64,000 nucleotides of DNA from Akkermansia muciniphila (GTDB taxonomy: Bacteria > Verrucomicrobiota > Verrucomicrobiia > Limisphaerales > SXTU01): assembly GCA_945874145.1 (NCBI GenBank), contig CAMCFN010000002.1:1-64000 (forward strand), given 5' to 3'. The translations under genes and the position numbers were made by a program. Shown piece by piece: positions 46,347 through 55,619 of this stretch; the stretch's first letter is position 1; the number at the start of each line of letters is the position of its first letter. The notes under the pieces were generated by a model. The model made no database searches. It was not told the DNA's origin and was given only the letters and a program-made list of their open reading frames with translations.

Positions 46347-47681
46347 ATGCGGCAGGTCAATCTGGGCATCATTGGTGGCGGCACCGTCGGCGGCGGCGTG
46401 TTTCAGGCCATCCAGCGGAACGGCGCGTTGATGGCGTCGCGCCTCGGCGTGTCCCTGACGGTCGCGCGCGTCGCCGTGCGCGACTTGAAGAAAGCCCGCG
46501 CGGTCAAAATCCCCGCCGGCCTGCTGACCACCGACTGGCACAGCGTCGTCGCGGACCCCGCAGTGAACCTGGTCGTCGAGCTGATGGGCGGCACCACCAC
46601 CGCGCGCCAAGTCGTGCTCGCGGCGCTCAAGCTCGGCAAACCCGTCGTCACCGCGAACAAGGCGCTGCTGTCTGCGCACGGTGAGGAGTTGTTTGAGGCG
46701 GCGCAGCATTATGGGACAAATCTCTACTACGAGGCGAGTGTCGCGGGTGGCATTCCCATCATCAAGGTGTTGCGCGAGGGACTGATCGGCAATCGCATCA
46801 CGCGGCTCTTCGGCATCGTCAACGGCACCTGCAACTACATCCTCACCCGCATGAAGGACGAGGGTGCGGACTTCGCCGCCATGCTGGCGGAAGCTCAACG
46901 CCTCGGCTATGCGGAAACGCCGCCAGACCTCGACATTGATGGTCACGACGCCGCGCACAAGACCGGCATTCTCGCCAGCCTCGCCCACGGCTTCTGGGTG
47001 AACCCGAATCAGATTTACACCGAGGGCATCCGCAGCATCACGCGGCAGGACATCGAGTTCGCCAGCAAACTGGGCTACACCATCCGGCTGCTCGGCTGTG
47101 TGAAGACGGCGAATGGCGAAGGCATGAAATCCGCCTCCCGCAGTCGCCAGTCCGCAATCCAAGTTTCCGTCTATCCCGCCCTGGTCCCCAACTCGCACGT
47201 CCTCGCCAACGTCAACGGCGTCTTCAACGCCGTTTATGTGCGTGGTGACGTGGTGGGTGACACGCTTTACTACGGACGCGGTGCCGGCCAGGACGCGACG
47301 GCCAGTGCGGTTTTGAGTGACTTGGCCGACGCCGCGCTCGACCTGAAATGCGGCACCAAGAACCGCATCCCGCCCTTCATCCCGCATGAACGCGACGGCG
47401 CGGTGCTGCCGATGGACGACGTGGTGTCGCGCTACTACGTGCGGCTGACGGTCGAGGATCGGCCCGGCGTGTTCGCCAAAATCGCCGGCATCCTGGCGAA
47501 GGCGAAGATTGGCATTTCCTCCATCATCCAGCCCGAGGGCCATGATGGCGTGACGGTGCCGGTCATCCTCATGATTCACGACGCGCCCAACGCCGCGATG
47601 CGCAAAGCCCTCGCTGCCGTCGCGAAACTGCCGGTCGTCAAGTCCGCGCCCGTGATGATTCGGGTGGAAAGTTTCGAGTAA
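46347..47681 (+). CDS. hom: Homoserine dehydrogenase with C-terminal ACT domain
   Basis: NLGIIGGGTVGGGVFQAI; EASVAGGIPIIKVLREGL; FGIVNGTCNYIL; C-terminal RLTVEDRPGVFAKIAGILAKAKIGISSIIQPE. Confidence 0.97.
   Translation: MRQVNLGIIGGGTVGGGVFQAIQRNGALMASRLGVSLTVARVAVRDLKKARAVKIPAGLLTTDWHSVVADPAVNLVVELMGGTTTARQVVLAALKLGKPVVTANKALLSAHGEELFEAAQHYGTNLYYEASVAGGIPIIKVLREGLIGNRITRLFGIVNGTCNYILTRMKDEGADFAAMLAEAQRLGYAETPPDLDIDGHDAAHKTGILASLAHGFWVNPNQIYTEGIRSITRQDIEFASKLGYTIRLLGCVKTANGEGMKSASRSRQSAIQVSVYPALVPNSHVLANVNGVFNAVYVRGDVVGDTLYYGRGAGQDATASAVLSDLADAALDLKCGTKNRIPPFIPHERDGAVLPMDDVVSRYYVRLTVEDRPGVFAKIAGILAKAKIGISSIIQPEGHDGVTVPVILMIHDAPNAAMRKALAAVAKLPVVKSAPVMIRVESFE
47132..47159. repeat. Heptamer array CGCCTCC CGCAGTC GCCAGTC CGCAATC inside hom
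   Basis: 7-bp period, encodes ASRSRQSAI. Confidence 0.7.
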
Positions 47682-47682
47682 G

Positions 47683-49038
47683 ATGAGCCCGCTCCTTTTT
47701 CGCTCCACCAACGGCCAGTCTCCCGCCGTCAACCTCCGCGACGCCTTCCTCGCCGGTCAGGCCCCCGACCGCGGCCTGTATCTGCCCGAGCGCTTCCCCC
47801 ACATCACGCCGGCGGAAATCGCCGAGTTTGCCGAGCTGCCGTATCGGCAGGTCGCCTTCCGCGTGCTGCGGAAGTTCACCGAGGGAGTCATCCCGGACGA
47901 CGCACTCGCTGCGATGTGCAACACGGCCTACGACTTCGGCGTTCCGCTTGAAGTCATCCAGCGCGGGGTGTATCTCATGCGGCTCGATCAAGGTCCGACC
48001 GCATCGTTCAAGGACTTCGCCGCTCAGATGATGGCGCAGATGTTCGGGCGCTTCCTGAACGAAGTCGGAGGGCAAGTCACCATCCTCACCGCCACCAGCG
48101 GTGACACCGGGGCGGCCGTGGCGCATGCGTTTCACGAAGTGCCCGGCGTCCGTGTCATCGTGCTTTTCCCTATCGCCGAAGTGAGCGAGAGCCAGCGCAA
48201 GCTCATGACCACGCTGCGCGAGAACATCCGCACTGTGGCTGTGGACGGGAAGTTCGATGACTGCCAGGCGATGGTGAAGCGTGCCTTCGCCGACCCCGCG
48301 CTGGAACACATCCACCTTTCCTCCGCCAACTCGATCAACATCGGCCGGCTCCTCCCGCAGAGCGTGTATTACTTCTACGCCGCTTCGCGCCTCGCTTGGC
48401 CCGGCCAGCCGATGGTCTTCAGCATCCCGAGCGGCAATTTCGGCGACATGATGGGCGCGGTTGTCGCGCGCGAGATGGGCCTGCCCGTGCGGAAAATCAT
48501 CGCCTCGGTCAACGACAACGACGCCTTCCCGCGCTATCTCCAGAGCGGCATTTACGAGAAGGTCTCCCCCTCGCGCAACTCCGTCTCCAACGCGATGAAC
48601 GTCGGCCACCCGAGCAACCTCGCGCGGCTCGTCGCGGTCTATGGCGGACACATGGACGAGACTGGGAAAGTCCACCGCCAGCCCGACCTCGCCGCGATGC
48701 GCCGCGACCTCTTCTCCACCTCCATCAACGACGAGCGCACCCGCACGTCGCTCCGCGAGTTCTGGAACAAGTATCAAATCCTCCTCGAACCCCACGGCGT
48801 CGTGGCGTGGCAGGGCTTCCTCGATTGGTGCGCCGTCGAGCCGCTGGGCAACACCCCCGCCGTCATTGTCGAGACCGCCAACCCGGCGAAGTTCCCCGAG
48901 GAAGTCGAGAAGGTCGTCGGCTGGGCACCCGACGTGCCCGCCGCCATGACCGCCGGCCTGCAACTGCCCGAGAATTACGATCGCATGGGTGCGGACTATG
49001 AATCGTTCCGCAGCTACCTCCTCAAGGCGCACGCCTAG
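47683..49038 (+). CDS. thrC: Threonine synthase
   Basis: RLDQGPTASFKDFAAQMM, TATSGDTGAAVAHAF, SIPSGNFGDMMGAVVAREMGLP. Confidence 0.97.
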   Translation: MSPLLFRSTNGQSPAVNLRDAFLAGQAPDRGLYLPERFPHITPAEIAEFAELPYRQVAFRVLRKFTEGVIPDDALAAMCNTAYDFGVPLEVIQRGVYLMRLDQGPTASFKDFAAQMMAQMFGRFLNEVGGQVTILTATSGDTGAAVAHAFHEVPGVRVIVLFPIAEVSESQRKLMTTLRENIRTVAVDGKFDDCQAMVKRAFADPALEHIHLSSANSINIGRLLPQSVYYFYAASRLAWPGQPMVFSIPSGNFGDMMGAVVAREMGLPVRKIIASVNDNDAFPRYLQSGIYEKVSPSRNSVSNAMNVGHPSNLARLVAVYGGHMDETGKVHRQPDLAAMRRDLFSTSINDERTRTSLREFWNKYQILLEPHGVVAWQGFLDWCAVEPLGNTPAVIVETANPAKFPEEVEKVVGWAPDVPAAMTAGLQLPENYDRMGADYESFRSYLLKAHA

Positions 49039-49103
49039 ATTACGGTTGCACGCCAATTCTCGAAGCTAGCCGGTTGATTTCTCCCGAGCGCTACGTTGCC
49101 CGC

Positions 49104-49229
49104 CTTCTCCCTTTGCGGAGCGAGGGGGGCTGGCCGCAGGCCGGAGGAGGGGTGCAGCCACCAACGCCGCCGCACGTCATCCCCTCACCCTGGCCCTGTC
49201 CCCTCATCCGATGAAGGGAGAGGGAGAAG
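49104..49229. repeat. GC-rich intergenic element with terminal inverted repeats (CTTCTCCCT...AGGGAGAAG)
   Basis: Lies between convergent thrC and DUF1501 genes; contains CCCCTCACCCTGGCCCTGTCCCCTCATCCGATGAAGGGAGAGGG. Confidence 0.5.
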
Positions 49230-49251
49230 AAGCGCGGGACTCCGAACTGGC

Positions 49252-50724
49252 TCAGGCCAGCACGCCCTTGACGATCTCCGCCTCGCGCTCTAGGCCGCTC
49301 AGGCGCATGTCCACGCCGAGGTGTTTGAAGGTGAGCTTCAAATGGTCCACGCCCATCAGGTGGAGGAGCGTGGCGTTGAGGTCGTTCAGGTGGACGGGGT
49401 CTTTCACCACATTGTAGCTGAAGTCGTCGGTCTCGCCATAAACCGCGCCGCCCTTCACGCCGCCGCCAGCCATCCACATGCAGAAGTTCCTCGGGTGATG
49501 GTCGCGGCCATACTGGTCCTTCTTCAGCGTGCCCTGGGAATAGACCGTGCGCCCGAACTCGCCGCCGCAGACGACGAGCGTGTCCTTGAGCAAGCCGCGC
49601 TCCTTTAGGTCGGTGAGCAAGGCGTAGGTCGGCTGGTCCACGTCGGAGCACTGGGCCTTGATGTCCTTCGGCAAATTGCCGTGCTGGTCCCAGCCGCGAT
49701 GGAGAATCTGCACCACGCGCACGTCGCGCTCGGCAAGGCGGCGCGCGAGCAGCGCGCTGTGGGCGAAGGTGCCGGGCTTGGTCACGTCCGGGCCATAGCG
49801 CTCGATGATGTGCTTCGGCTCGCTCTTCAAGTCCACCAGCTCCGGCACGCTGGTCTGCATGCGGAACGCCATTTCATACTGCGCGATGCGGGTGACCGTC
49901 TCGGGGTCGCCGAAGCGCGCGTGGTTCATCGCGTTGAGCTTGCCGAGGCCGTCGAGCATCGCGCGGCGGTTGTCGGCGGCGACACCGGGCGGGTTCTGGA
50001 TGTAGAGCACCGGGTCCGCGCCGCTGCGGAGGGCGACGCCGTTGTGCCGCGTGGGGAGGAACGCGCTCTGCCACATGCGCGTAAAGAGCGCCTGCGCCGC
50101 CGCGCCGCTGGACCAGCTCGGCGTGAGCACAACGAAGCTGGGCAAATCATTGTTCTCGCTGCCCAGGCCGTAGCTCAACCACGAGCCGAGGCTCGCGCGG
50201 CCGGCGACCTCGCTGCCGGTCATCACGAACGTGCAGGCCGGGTCGTGGTTGATGGCCTCGGTGTGGATGCTGCGGATGACGGTCATGTCGTCGGCCATCT
50301 TCGCGGTGTGCGGCAGCAACTCGCTGAACCACGTCCCCGCCTTGCCGTGCTGGGCGAACTTGAACATCGAGGGCGCGACCGGCAGCCGCGCCTGGCCGCT
50401 GGTCATCGTGGTGATGCGCTGGCCCTTGCGGACGGACTCGGGCAAGTCCTTGTCGAAGTGCGCCTCGAGCTGCGGCTTGTAATCCAGCGTGTCAATCTGC
50501 GACGGCCCGCCGTTCAAGTGCAGGTAAATCAGCCGCTTCGCCTTCGGCGCGAAGTGCGGCAGGCCCGTCAGCGCCGCGTGGACGCGCGGGCCTTTTGACT
50601 TGGTCGGCGCGGCAGCGGCATCGCGCATCATCGCGGACAGTGCAAGCGAACCGGCGCTCAAGCCGGCGGCGCGGAAGAACTGGCGGCGGGTCTGGTGGAG
50701 GAGGAATTCGTTTAGCGGATTCAT
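49252..50724 (-). CDS. DUF1501 domain protein
   Basis: [91 protein letters not shown]. Confidence 0.94.
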   Translation of the reverse strand: MNPLNEFLLHQTRRQFFRAAGLSAGSLALSAMMRDAAAAPTKSKGPRVHAALTGLPHFAPKAKRLIYLHLNGGPSQIDTLDYKPQLEAHFDKDLPESVRKGQRITTMTSGQARLPVAPSMFKFAQHGKAGTWFSELLPHTAKMADDMTVIRSIHTEAINHDPACTFVMTGSEVAGRASLGSWLSYGLGSENNDLPSFVVLTPSWSSGAAAQALFTRMWQSAFLPTRHNGVALRSGADPVLYIQNPPGVAADNRRAMLDGLGKLNAMNHARFGDPETVTRIAQYEMAFRMQTSVPELVDLKSEPKHIIERYGPDVTKPGTFAHSALLARRLAERDVRVVQILHRGWDQHGNLPKDIKAQCSDVDQPTYALLTDLKERGLLKDTLVVCGGEFGRTVYSQGTLKKDQYGRDHHPRNFCMWMAGGGVKGGAVYGETDDFSYNVVKDPVHLNDLNATLLHLMGVDHLKLTFKHLGVDMRLSGLEREAEIVKGVLA

Positions 50725-50788
50725 GGGGATGTGATTATTGGTCAAGCAAGGATGTGACTCGCCAAAGTGAAACTCTCAAAAGTGGTGC

Positions 50789-51169
50789 TCATGTCTCAAA
50801 GACAATTTTCCCCGCCTCGAAACGCGGCGGGTGCGAACCGGAAACTTCCAGCGCATCCCACGTAGCCAAGCAAGCGGCCGCAGCGACGGCGTCCTCGCTT
50901 GTATCAACGAGCGTGCCGAGGATTTTGGTCACTCGCAAACTAATGCCGCTCGTCGGCATTGGAACAGCATGTGTCAGCGCATACCTGACTCCACGTTTGG
51001 CGGCGGCTACCCACTCGGGGTAATACTTAATGTCTTCCTGAGGCTCAAATGCCGTAGCCGAAATTGAAATCTCCTGACCGCTTGGCGCAGACGATGGTTC
51101 GATTCCAACCTCAGCAAAGAAAAGCTTACCACCGGTCGAGCGGAGCAATTTGTGGCAGGCTGCTTTCAC
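50789..51169 (-). CDS. Small hypothetical protein
   Basis: 126-aa ORF with a balanced composition between paired PSD1/DUF1501 genes; faint resemblance to EF-G domain IV not verified. Confidence 0.5.
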   Translation of the reverse strand: MKAACHKLLRSTGGKLFFAEVGIEPSSAPSGQEISISATAFEPQEDIKYYPEWVAAAKRGVRYALTHAVPMPTSGISLRVTKILGTLVDTSEDAVAAAACLATWDALEVSGSHPPRFEAGKIVFET

Positions 51170-51220
51170 AAGCTTATACGCAAATCAGCGGAAGCGAGGA
51201 GATTCGCGCGATGGGATGAC

Positions 51221-51441
51221 AACGGAAACGCCAACGGCGTTCCGGCCTCTAGCCCAAGGTTGCCGGAGGCTACCTTGGGTCACGGTGGCAGAAGCAGAGA
51301 CAACCCCAACGGGGTTGCGGCCCGGGCACCACACGCGTCTGCCACAACCCCGTTGGGGTTGCGGGCCATCGGACGCGGTCACCCAAGGTAGGCGCTGCGC
51401 GCCAACCTTGGGCTGGAGGACGGAATCCCGTTGGGATTCGC
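51221..51441. repeat. Symmetrical nested-palindrome element (A-B-C-C'-B'-A')
   Basis: GGAAACGCCAACGGCGTTCC; AGCCCAAGGTTGCCGGAGGCTACCTTGGGT with inverse ACCCAAGGTAGGCGCTGCGCGCCAACCTTGGGCT; CAACCCCAACGGGGTTG and CAACCCCGTTGGGGTTG; GAATCCCGTTGGGATTC. Confidence 0.8.
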
Positions 51442-51452
51442 CCGCCGTCAAA

Positions 51453-51483
51453 ACTGAATACTGAACACTGTTCACTGAATACT
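51453..51483. repeat. Heptamer array ACTGAAT ACTGAAC ACTGTTC ACTGAAT ACT
   Basis: Four consecutive 7-bp units with invariant ACTG, directly after the palindromic element. Confidence 0.9.
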
Positions 51484-51486
51484 TCC

Positions 51487-54400
51487 TCAGTTCTTCGTCA
51501 CGACTTCATCCAAGTTCAGAATCAAGTTAGCCACCATCGTGTAGGCGGCCAGTTCGCTCGGGTCGAGGGATGCGTCGGGCTTCGACTCGCCGAAGGTGAT
51601 GGCTTTCTTTGCGGCGTCGGTGCGGCCTTGGTATTTGGCCCACTGGGTGAAGAGCGTGTCGGAGAGGACGGCGGTCTCGGCCTTCGTCGGCGGGCGGGCG
51701 GTGGCGAGGCGGAAGCCGTAGGCGAGGCGGGCTTCGACGTGGCTGCCGCCCTCCTTCAACATCCGCTGGGCGAACGCGCGCGCGGCCTCGAAGTGCTGCA
51801 CGTCGTTCATCAGCACGAGCGCCTGGAGCGGCGTGTTGCTGCGCTCGCGGCGCGCGCAGGACTGCTCGCGGCTCGGCGCGTCGAAGGTCGTCATGCTCGG
51901 CGCGGGCGCGGTGCGCTTGATGAAGGTGTAGAGGCTGCGCCGCCAGAGCGCGTCGCCGTCGTCGCGCTTGTAGGTCTTGGTGTTGCTGCCGGAGTAGGCC
52001 ACCGGCTCCCAGATGTTGTCGGGCTGGTAAGTGCGCACGCCCTTGCCGCCGAGCGTCGGCACGAGCAGGCCGCTCACGGCCAGCGCGTTGTCGCGGACCT
52101 GCTCGGCGTCGAGGCGGAAGCGCGGGCCGCGTGAGTAGAAACGGTTCTCCGGGTCGGCGGCAATCTTCTGCGGCGTGGCCTTCGAGTCCTGCCGGTAGGT
52201 CGCGGAGGTCACGAGCAGCTTCACGAACTGCTTCATATCCCAGCCCTGCTCGCGGAAGGTCACGGCGAGCCAGTCGAGCAGCTCCGGATGCGACGGCGCT
52301 TCGCCCTGCGCGCCGAAGTCGGAGGAAGACTTCACCAGGCCGGTGCCGAAGAGTTGTTGCCAGAAGCGGTTCACCGCCACGCGCGACGTCAGCGGATGCT
52401 GCGGGCTGACGAGCCACTTCGCGAAGTCGAGGCGGTTGGTCGTGCCCGACTTCGGGAGCGGCGGGAGCACGGCGGGGACGTTCGGCCAGACCTGCTGGCC
52501 GGGCTTGTTGTATTGGCCGCGCAGCATCACGAAGCTGTCGCGCGGTTTTTCCAAATCCTTCCAGATGAACGTCGCCGGGATGGCCTTGTCGAAGTCGTCG
52601 CGAGCCTTGGCAATCGGGTCTTTCTCCGCGTGCACCTTGGCGAAGGCGGGGCGCGTGGAGTTGCAGACGAACTCGAAGTAATACTCGTGCAGGCGCTTGG
52701 TTTCCTCGGGCTTGCGGTCCTCGGGCTTCACCGAGCGGAAGAGGCGCTTCACGTCGTCGGGGACGGTCGTGAGCACCTTGCCTTGGTTCTCCTTGAGCCA
52801 GACCGCGAGTGACTCATTTGGGTCCTTCGACGGGTTGCTCTCGCCGGTGATGCCGGCCTTGTCCCACGTCACCGTGCCGCGAAAGAGCGTGAAGGCGAGG
52901 CCCTTGATTTTATCGCCGGCCTTGAAGCCGAGCTGCGACGCGGCGAACTCCAGTTTCACCCACTCGCCGAGCTTCGGCAGATCGCCGAGGCGTTTGCGCT
53001 CATTCGTGTTGCGCTGGCCGAAGTTGATCGCGTCGAGGTCGCCCCAGACGGCGCGGTGCGACCAGTCGCCGGTGTTGAACTGGAGCATCACGGACTTCGG
53101 TGGATCTTGCGGGTCAAGGAACACGTTGAGGAAGACCTTGCCGTTCGGCGGGATGGTGAACGGCGTCTTGAGGTCGGAGAAAAAGTCCTGGCCCACGCCC
53201 GGGTCGGTGCGCTTCAACGCGCGCTTGCCGGAGAGAACCTTGCCGTCCTTCTCTGTGACCCACTTTGCGGTGGTCCCCGATCCGCTGGCCTCCACCTTGG
53301 CGCCGGACGGGAACTCGTCGTCCACCCAGACCGTGTCGAACTTCTTGAGCGGGGGCGGCGGGTTGAGCGTGGAAGGGTCGGTGTAATTCACCTTCGCAAG
53401 CTCGGCTTTGATGCGCTTGTCCACGGCGGCGATTTGCGCATTGAAATCGTCGAGCTTCTTCTGCTGCGCCGGCGTGGTGAGCTTGAGCGTGGGCGCGGTG
53501 AGCAGGACGTTGCCGTCCATCGCCGGGTCCGCGTTGCTGTGGAAGAAGGCATACAGCGAGTAAAAATCCTTCGCGGTGATGGGGTCGTATTTGTGGTCGT
53601 GGCAGACGGCGCAACCGGCGGTCAGGCCCATCCACACGGACGCGGCGGTCTCGGTGCGGTCCACGGCGTAGCGGAAAATCCACTCCTCGTTGATGCTGCC
53701 GCCCTCGCCGGTGGTGACGTTGCAGCGGTTGAAGCCAGTCGCGATGAGTTGGTCCTGCGTGGGGCTGGGCAGGAGGTCGCCCGCGAGCTGCTCGATGGTG
53801 AACTGGTCGAAGGGCAGGTTGCGATTGAACGCGCGCACGACCCAGTCGCGGTAAGGCCACATGGAACGCTCGTTGTCCAAGTGCATCCCATGCGTGTCGC
53901 CATAACGCGCGGCGTCGAGCCAGTGCCGACCCATGTGCTCGCCGTAGTGCGGTGACTTCAGCAGCCGGTCCACGACTTTCTCGTAGGCGTTCACAGAAGT
54001 GTCGGCGAGGAACGAGTTCACCTCGGCGACGGTGGGCGGCAGGCCGGTAAGGTCGAAGGTGACGCGGCGGATGAGGACCTCGCGGGAGGCTTCGGGGTTC
54101 GGGGTGAGCTTCTTCTCGGCGAGCTTGGCGGCGATGAAGGCGTCGAGGGGATTGCCGCTTGAAGGCGCCTTCGGCTTTGCTGGCGCGATGAAGGACCAGT
54201 GCCCCTGATAGTTCGCGCCCTCCTCAATCCACTGCTTGAGCAGCGCGATTTGCTCTGGCTTGAGCGGCTTCTTGTTCGACTCCGCCGGGGGCATCAAGTC
54301 GTTGGCGTCCTTCGTCGTCACGCGCGACCACAGCTCGGACTTCTTCAAGTCCCTTGGCGCCACCGCGTGCTTGGCGAGCGCGCTCTCGGCCACGTCGAGC

Positions 54401-54579
54401 CGGAGCTTGCCCTTGCGGGCCTTCTCGTCCGGCCCGTGGCAGGCATAGCAGTTGTCGGAAAGAATCGGGCGGATGTCCCGGTTGAAATCAATCTTGCGCG
54501 TCGCGGCGCTGGCGGGAGCGGACGCGGAGAGCCAAAGCGCGAAGGCAAAGCTGCCGCAAGCCATCTGTTTGAGAGTCAT
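51487..54579 (-). CDS. PSD1/DUF1549/DUF1553 cytochrome c domain protein
   Basis: CYACHGPDEKARKGKLRLDVAESAL; LKSPHYGEHMGRHWLDAARYGDTHG; SRVAVNRFWQQLFGTGLV. Confidence 0.94.
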   Translation of the reverse strand: MTLKQMACGSFAFALWLSASAPASAATRKIDFNRDIRPILSDNCYACHGPDEKARKGKLRLDVAESALAKHAVAPRDLKKSELWSRVTTKDANDLMPPAESNKKPLKPEQIALLKQWIEEGANYQGHWSFIAPAKPKAPSSGNPLDAFIAAKLAEKKLTPNPEASREVLIRRVTFDLTGLPPTVAEVNSFLADTSVNAYEKVVDRLLKSPHYGEHMGRHWLDAARYGDTHGMHLDNERSMWPYRDWVVRAFNRNLPFDQFTIEQLAGDLLPSPTQDQLIATGFNRCNVTTGEGGSINEEWIFRYAVDRTETAASVWMGLTAGCAVCHDHKYDPITAKDFYSLYAFFHSNADPAMDGNVLLTAPTLKLTTPAQQKKLDDFNAQIAAVDKRIKAELAKVNYTDPSTLNPPPPLKKFDTVWVDDEFPSGAKVEASGSGTTAKWVTEKDGKVLSGKRALKRTDPGVGQDFFSDLKTPFTIPPNGKVFLNVFLDPQDPPKSVMLQFNTGDWSHRAVWGDLDAINFGQRNTNERKRLGDLPKLGEWVKLEFAASQLGFKAGDKIKGLAFTLFRGTVTWDKAGITGESNPSKDPNESLAVWLKENQGKVLTTVPDDVKRLFRSVKPEDRKPEETKRLHEYYFEFVCNSTRPAFAKVHAEKDPIAKARDDFDKAIPATFIWKDLEKPRDSFVMLRGQYNKPGQQVWPNVPAVLPPLPKSGTTNRLDFAKWLVSPQHPLTSRVAVNRFWQQLFGTGLVKSSSDFGAQGEAPSHPELLDWLAVTFREQGWDMKQFVKLLVTSATYRQDSKATPQKIAADPENRFYSRGPRFRLDAEQVRDNALAVSGLLVPTLGGKGVRTYQPDNIWEPVAYSGSNTKTYKRDDGDALWRRSLYTFIKRTAPAPSMTTFDAPSREQSCARRERSNTPLQALVLMNDVQHFEAARAFAQRMLKEGGSHVEARLAYGFRLATARPPTKAETAVLSDTLFTQWAKYQGRTDAAKKAITFGESKPDASLDPSELAAYTMVANLILNLDEVVTKN

Positions 54580-54648
54580 AAGCAGAGTCTTCGACTGGCC
54601 GGGGAAAAAGGCCATTCAGAAAGTGGGCGTGAGCCGCCTTGGCCCGGA

Positions 54649-54739
54649 CCGGCGATTTGCACTCGCCACCCGCTGTTTGCGAAAGGGCGAAGTCGCTCCC
54701 AGCGGTCAACCCGGAGCACGGCGACTGCAAGTCGCCGGA
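54649..54739. repeat. Palindrome-rich intergenic element (CCGGCGATTTGCACTCGCC / GGCGACTGCAAGTCGCCGG)
   Basis: Inverted arms between rfaE2 stop and PSD1 start. Confidence 0.55.
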
Positions 54740-54743
54740 ACCT

Positions 54744-55229
54744 TCAGCCCTTCGCGAGTTTTGCGATGACGTTGCTCGTCGAGCGGCCCGGCATCCCGGG
54801 GAGGATGGCGACCTTGCCCCCGAAGCCTTCGACAAGCCGACGCTCGGGCTGGTTGATGGTGTCGATGGTGTAATCGCCGCCTTTCGCGTAGATGTCCGGC
54901 TTCACTTCAGCGAGCAGGCGCAGCGCATCGACCTCTTCAAAAAGGCACACGCCGTCCACGGCTGCGAGCGCGGCGATGACGGTGGCGCGGTCGTGCTCGG
55001 GGTTTACGGGCCGGGTCGGGCCTTTCAGCGCGCGGACGGAGGCATCGCTGTTCAGCCCGACCAGCAGCGCGTCGCCCAGCGCCCGCGCCGCGGCGAGGTA
55101 GGTGACGTGTCCGGCGTGCAGAATGTCGAAGCAGCCATTGGTCACGACGAGCCGCTGGCCCGTCGCGCGCATCCGTTCGCGCCACGCGGCGACGCTGGCG
55201 AAAGGGATGACTTTGTCCCGGAAATCCAT
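54744..55229 (-). CDS. rfaE2: D-beta-D-heptose 1-phosphate adenylyltransferase-like (RfaE domain II) nucleotidyltransferase
   Basis: [61 protein letters not shown]. Confidence 0.9.
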   Translation of the reverse strand: MDFRDKVIPFASVAAWRERMRATGQRLVVTNGCFDILHAGHVTYLAAARALGDALLVGLNSDASVRALKGPTRPVNPEHDRATVIAALAAVDGVCLFEEVDALRLLAEVKPDIYAKGGDYTIDTINQPERRLVEGFGGKVAILPGMPGRSTSNVIAKLAKG

Positions 55230-55350
55230 TGCCTCGGATGCTGCGGGACAGGCTGCGGCTTGGCAAGCGGGCGCGGCGGAGAAGAAACTTGCTGGCCGCG
55301 TTTCGCTGCCGATAAACTGCGCATCGCATTCACAAGCCACCGCCGCTGTC

Positions 55351-55575
55351 ATGCCGGACATCACCAAGACTTTCAAAGCTGTTCACCGCGCCATCAAGGC
55401 GGCGGCGAGCGCGGTGAATCCTGGCGAATATCAGGCAGCGGGAACGCAGGTTCAATGTCCGCATTGCCGGCACCGCGAGTTCAACGAGTCGCCCAATCTC
55501 GGCGGCGGCGTGAACCTCGCCTGCCGGAAGTGCTACTTGGTCCTGTGGTTCGCGCAGAAGCCGAACGCCTTGTGA
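55351..55575 (+). CDS. Small zinc-ribbon protein
   Basis: [26 protein letters not shown]: two CxxC knuckles. Confidence 0.6.
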   Translation: MPDITKTFKAVHRAIKAAASAVNPGEYQAAGTQVQCPHCRHREFNESPNLGGGVNLACRKCYLVLWFAQKPNAL

Positions 55576-55579
55576 ACGG

Positions 55580-55614
55580 ACTGATTACTGAACACTGAAT
55601 ACTGTTTACTGAGA
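55580..55614. repeat. Heptamer array ACTGATT ACTGAAC ACTGAAT ACTGTTT ACTGAGA
   Basis: Five consecutive 7-bp units with invariant ACTG, filling the gap between two CDSs. Confidence 0.92.
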
Positions 55615-55619
55615 CAAAC

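Noticed and set aside
44447-46384. 645-aa minus-strand ORF opposite DUF1501
   Set aside because: Shadow ORF of a well-supported gene.
51152-51475. ORFs such as NPNGVAARAPHASATTPLGLRA across the nested palindromes
   Set aside because: Translations of palindromic repeat DNA rather than genuine proteins.
42796-55614. CRISPR array interpretation of the short repeats
   Set aside because: Units are 7 bp and contiguous, with no spacers of ~30 bp, no direct repeats of 23-47 bp and no cas genes.
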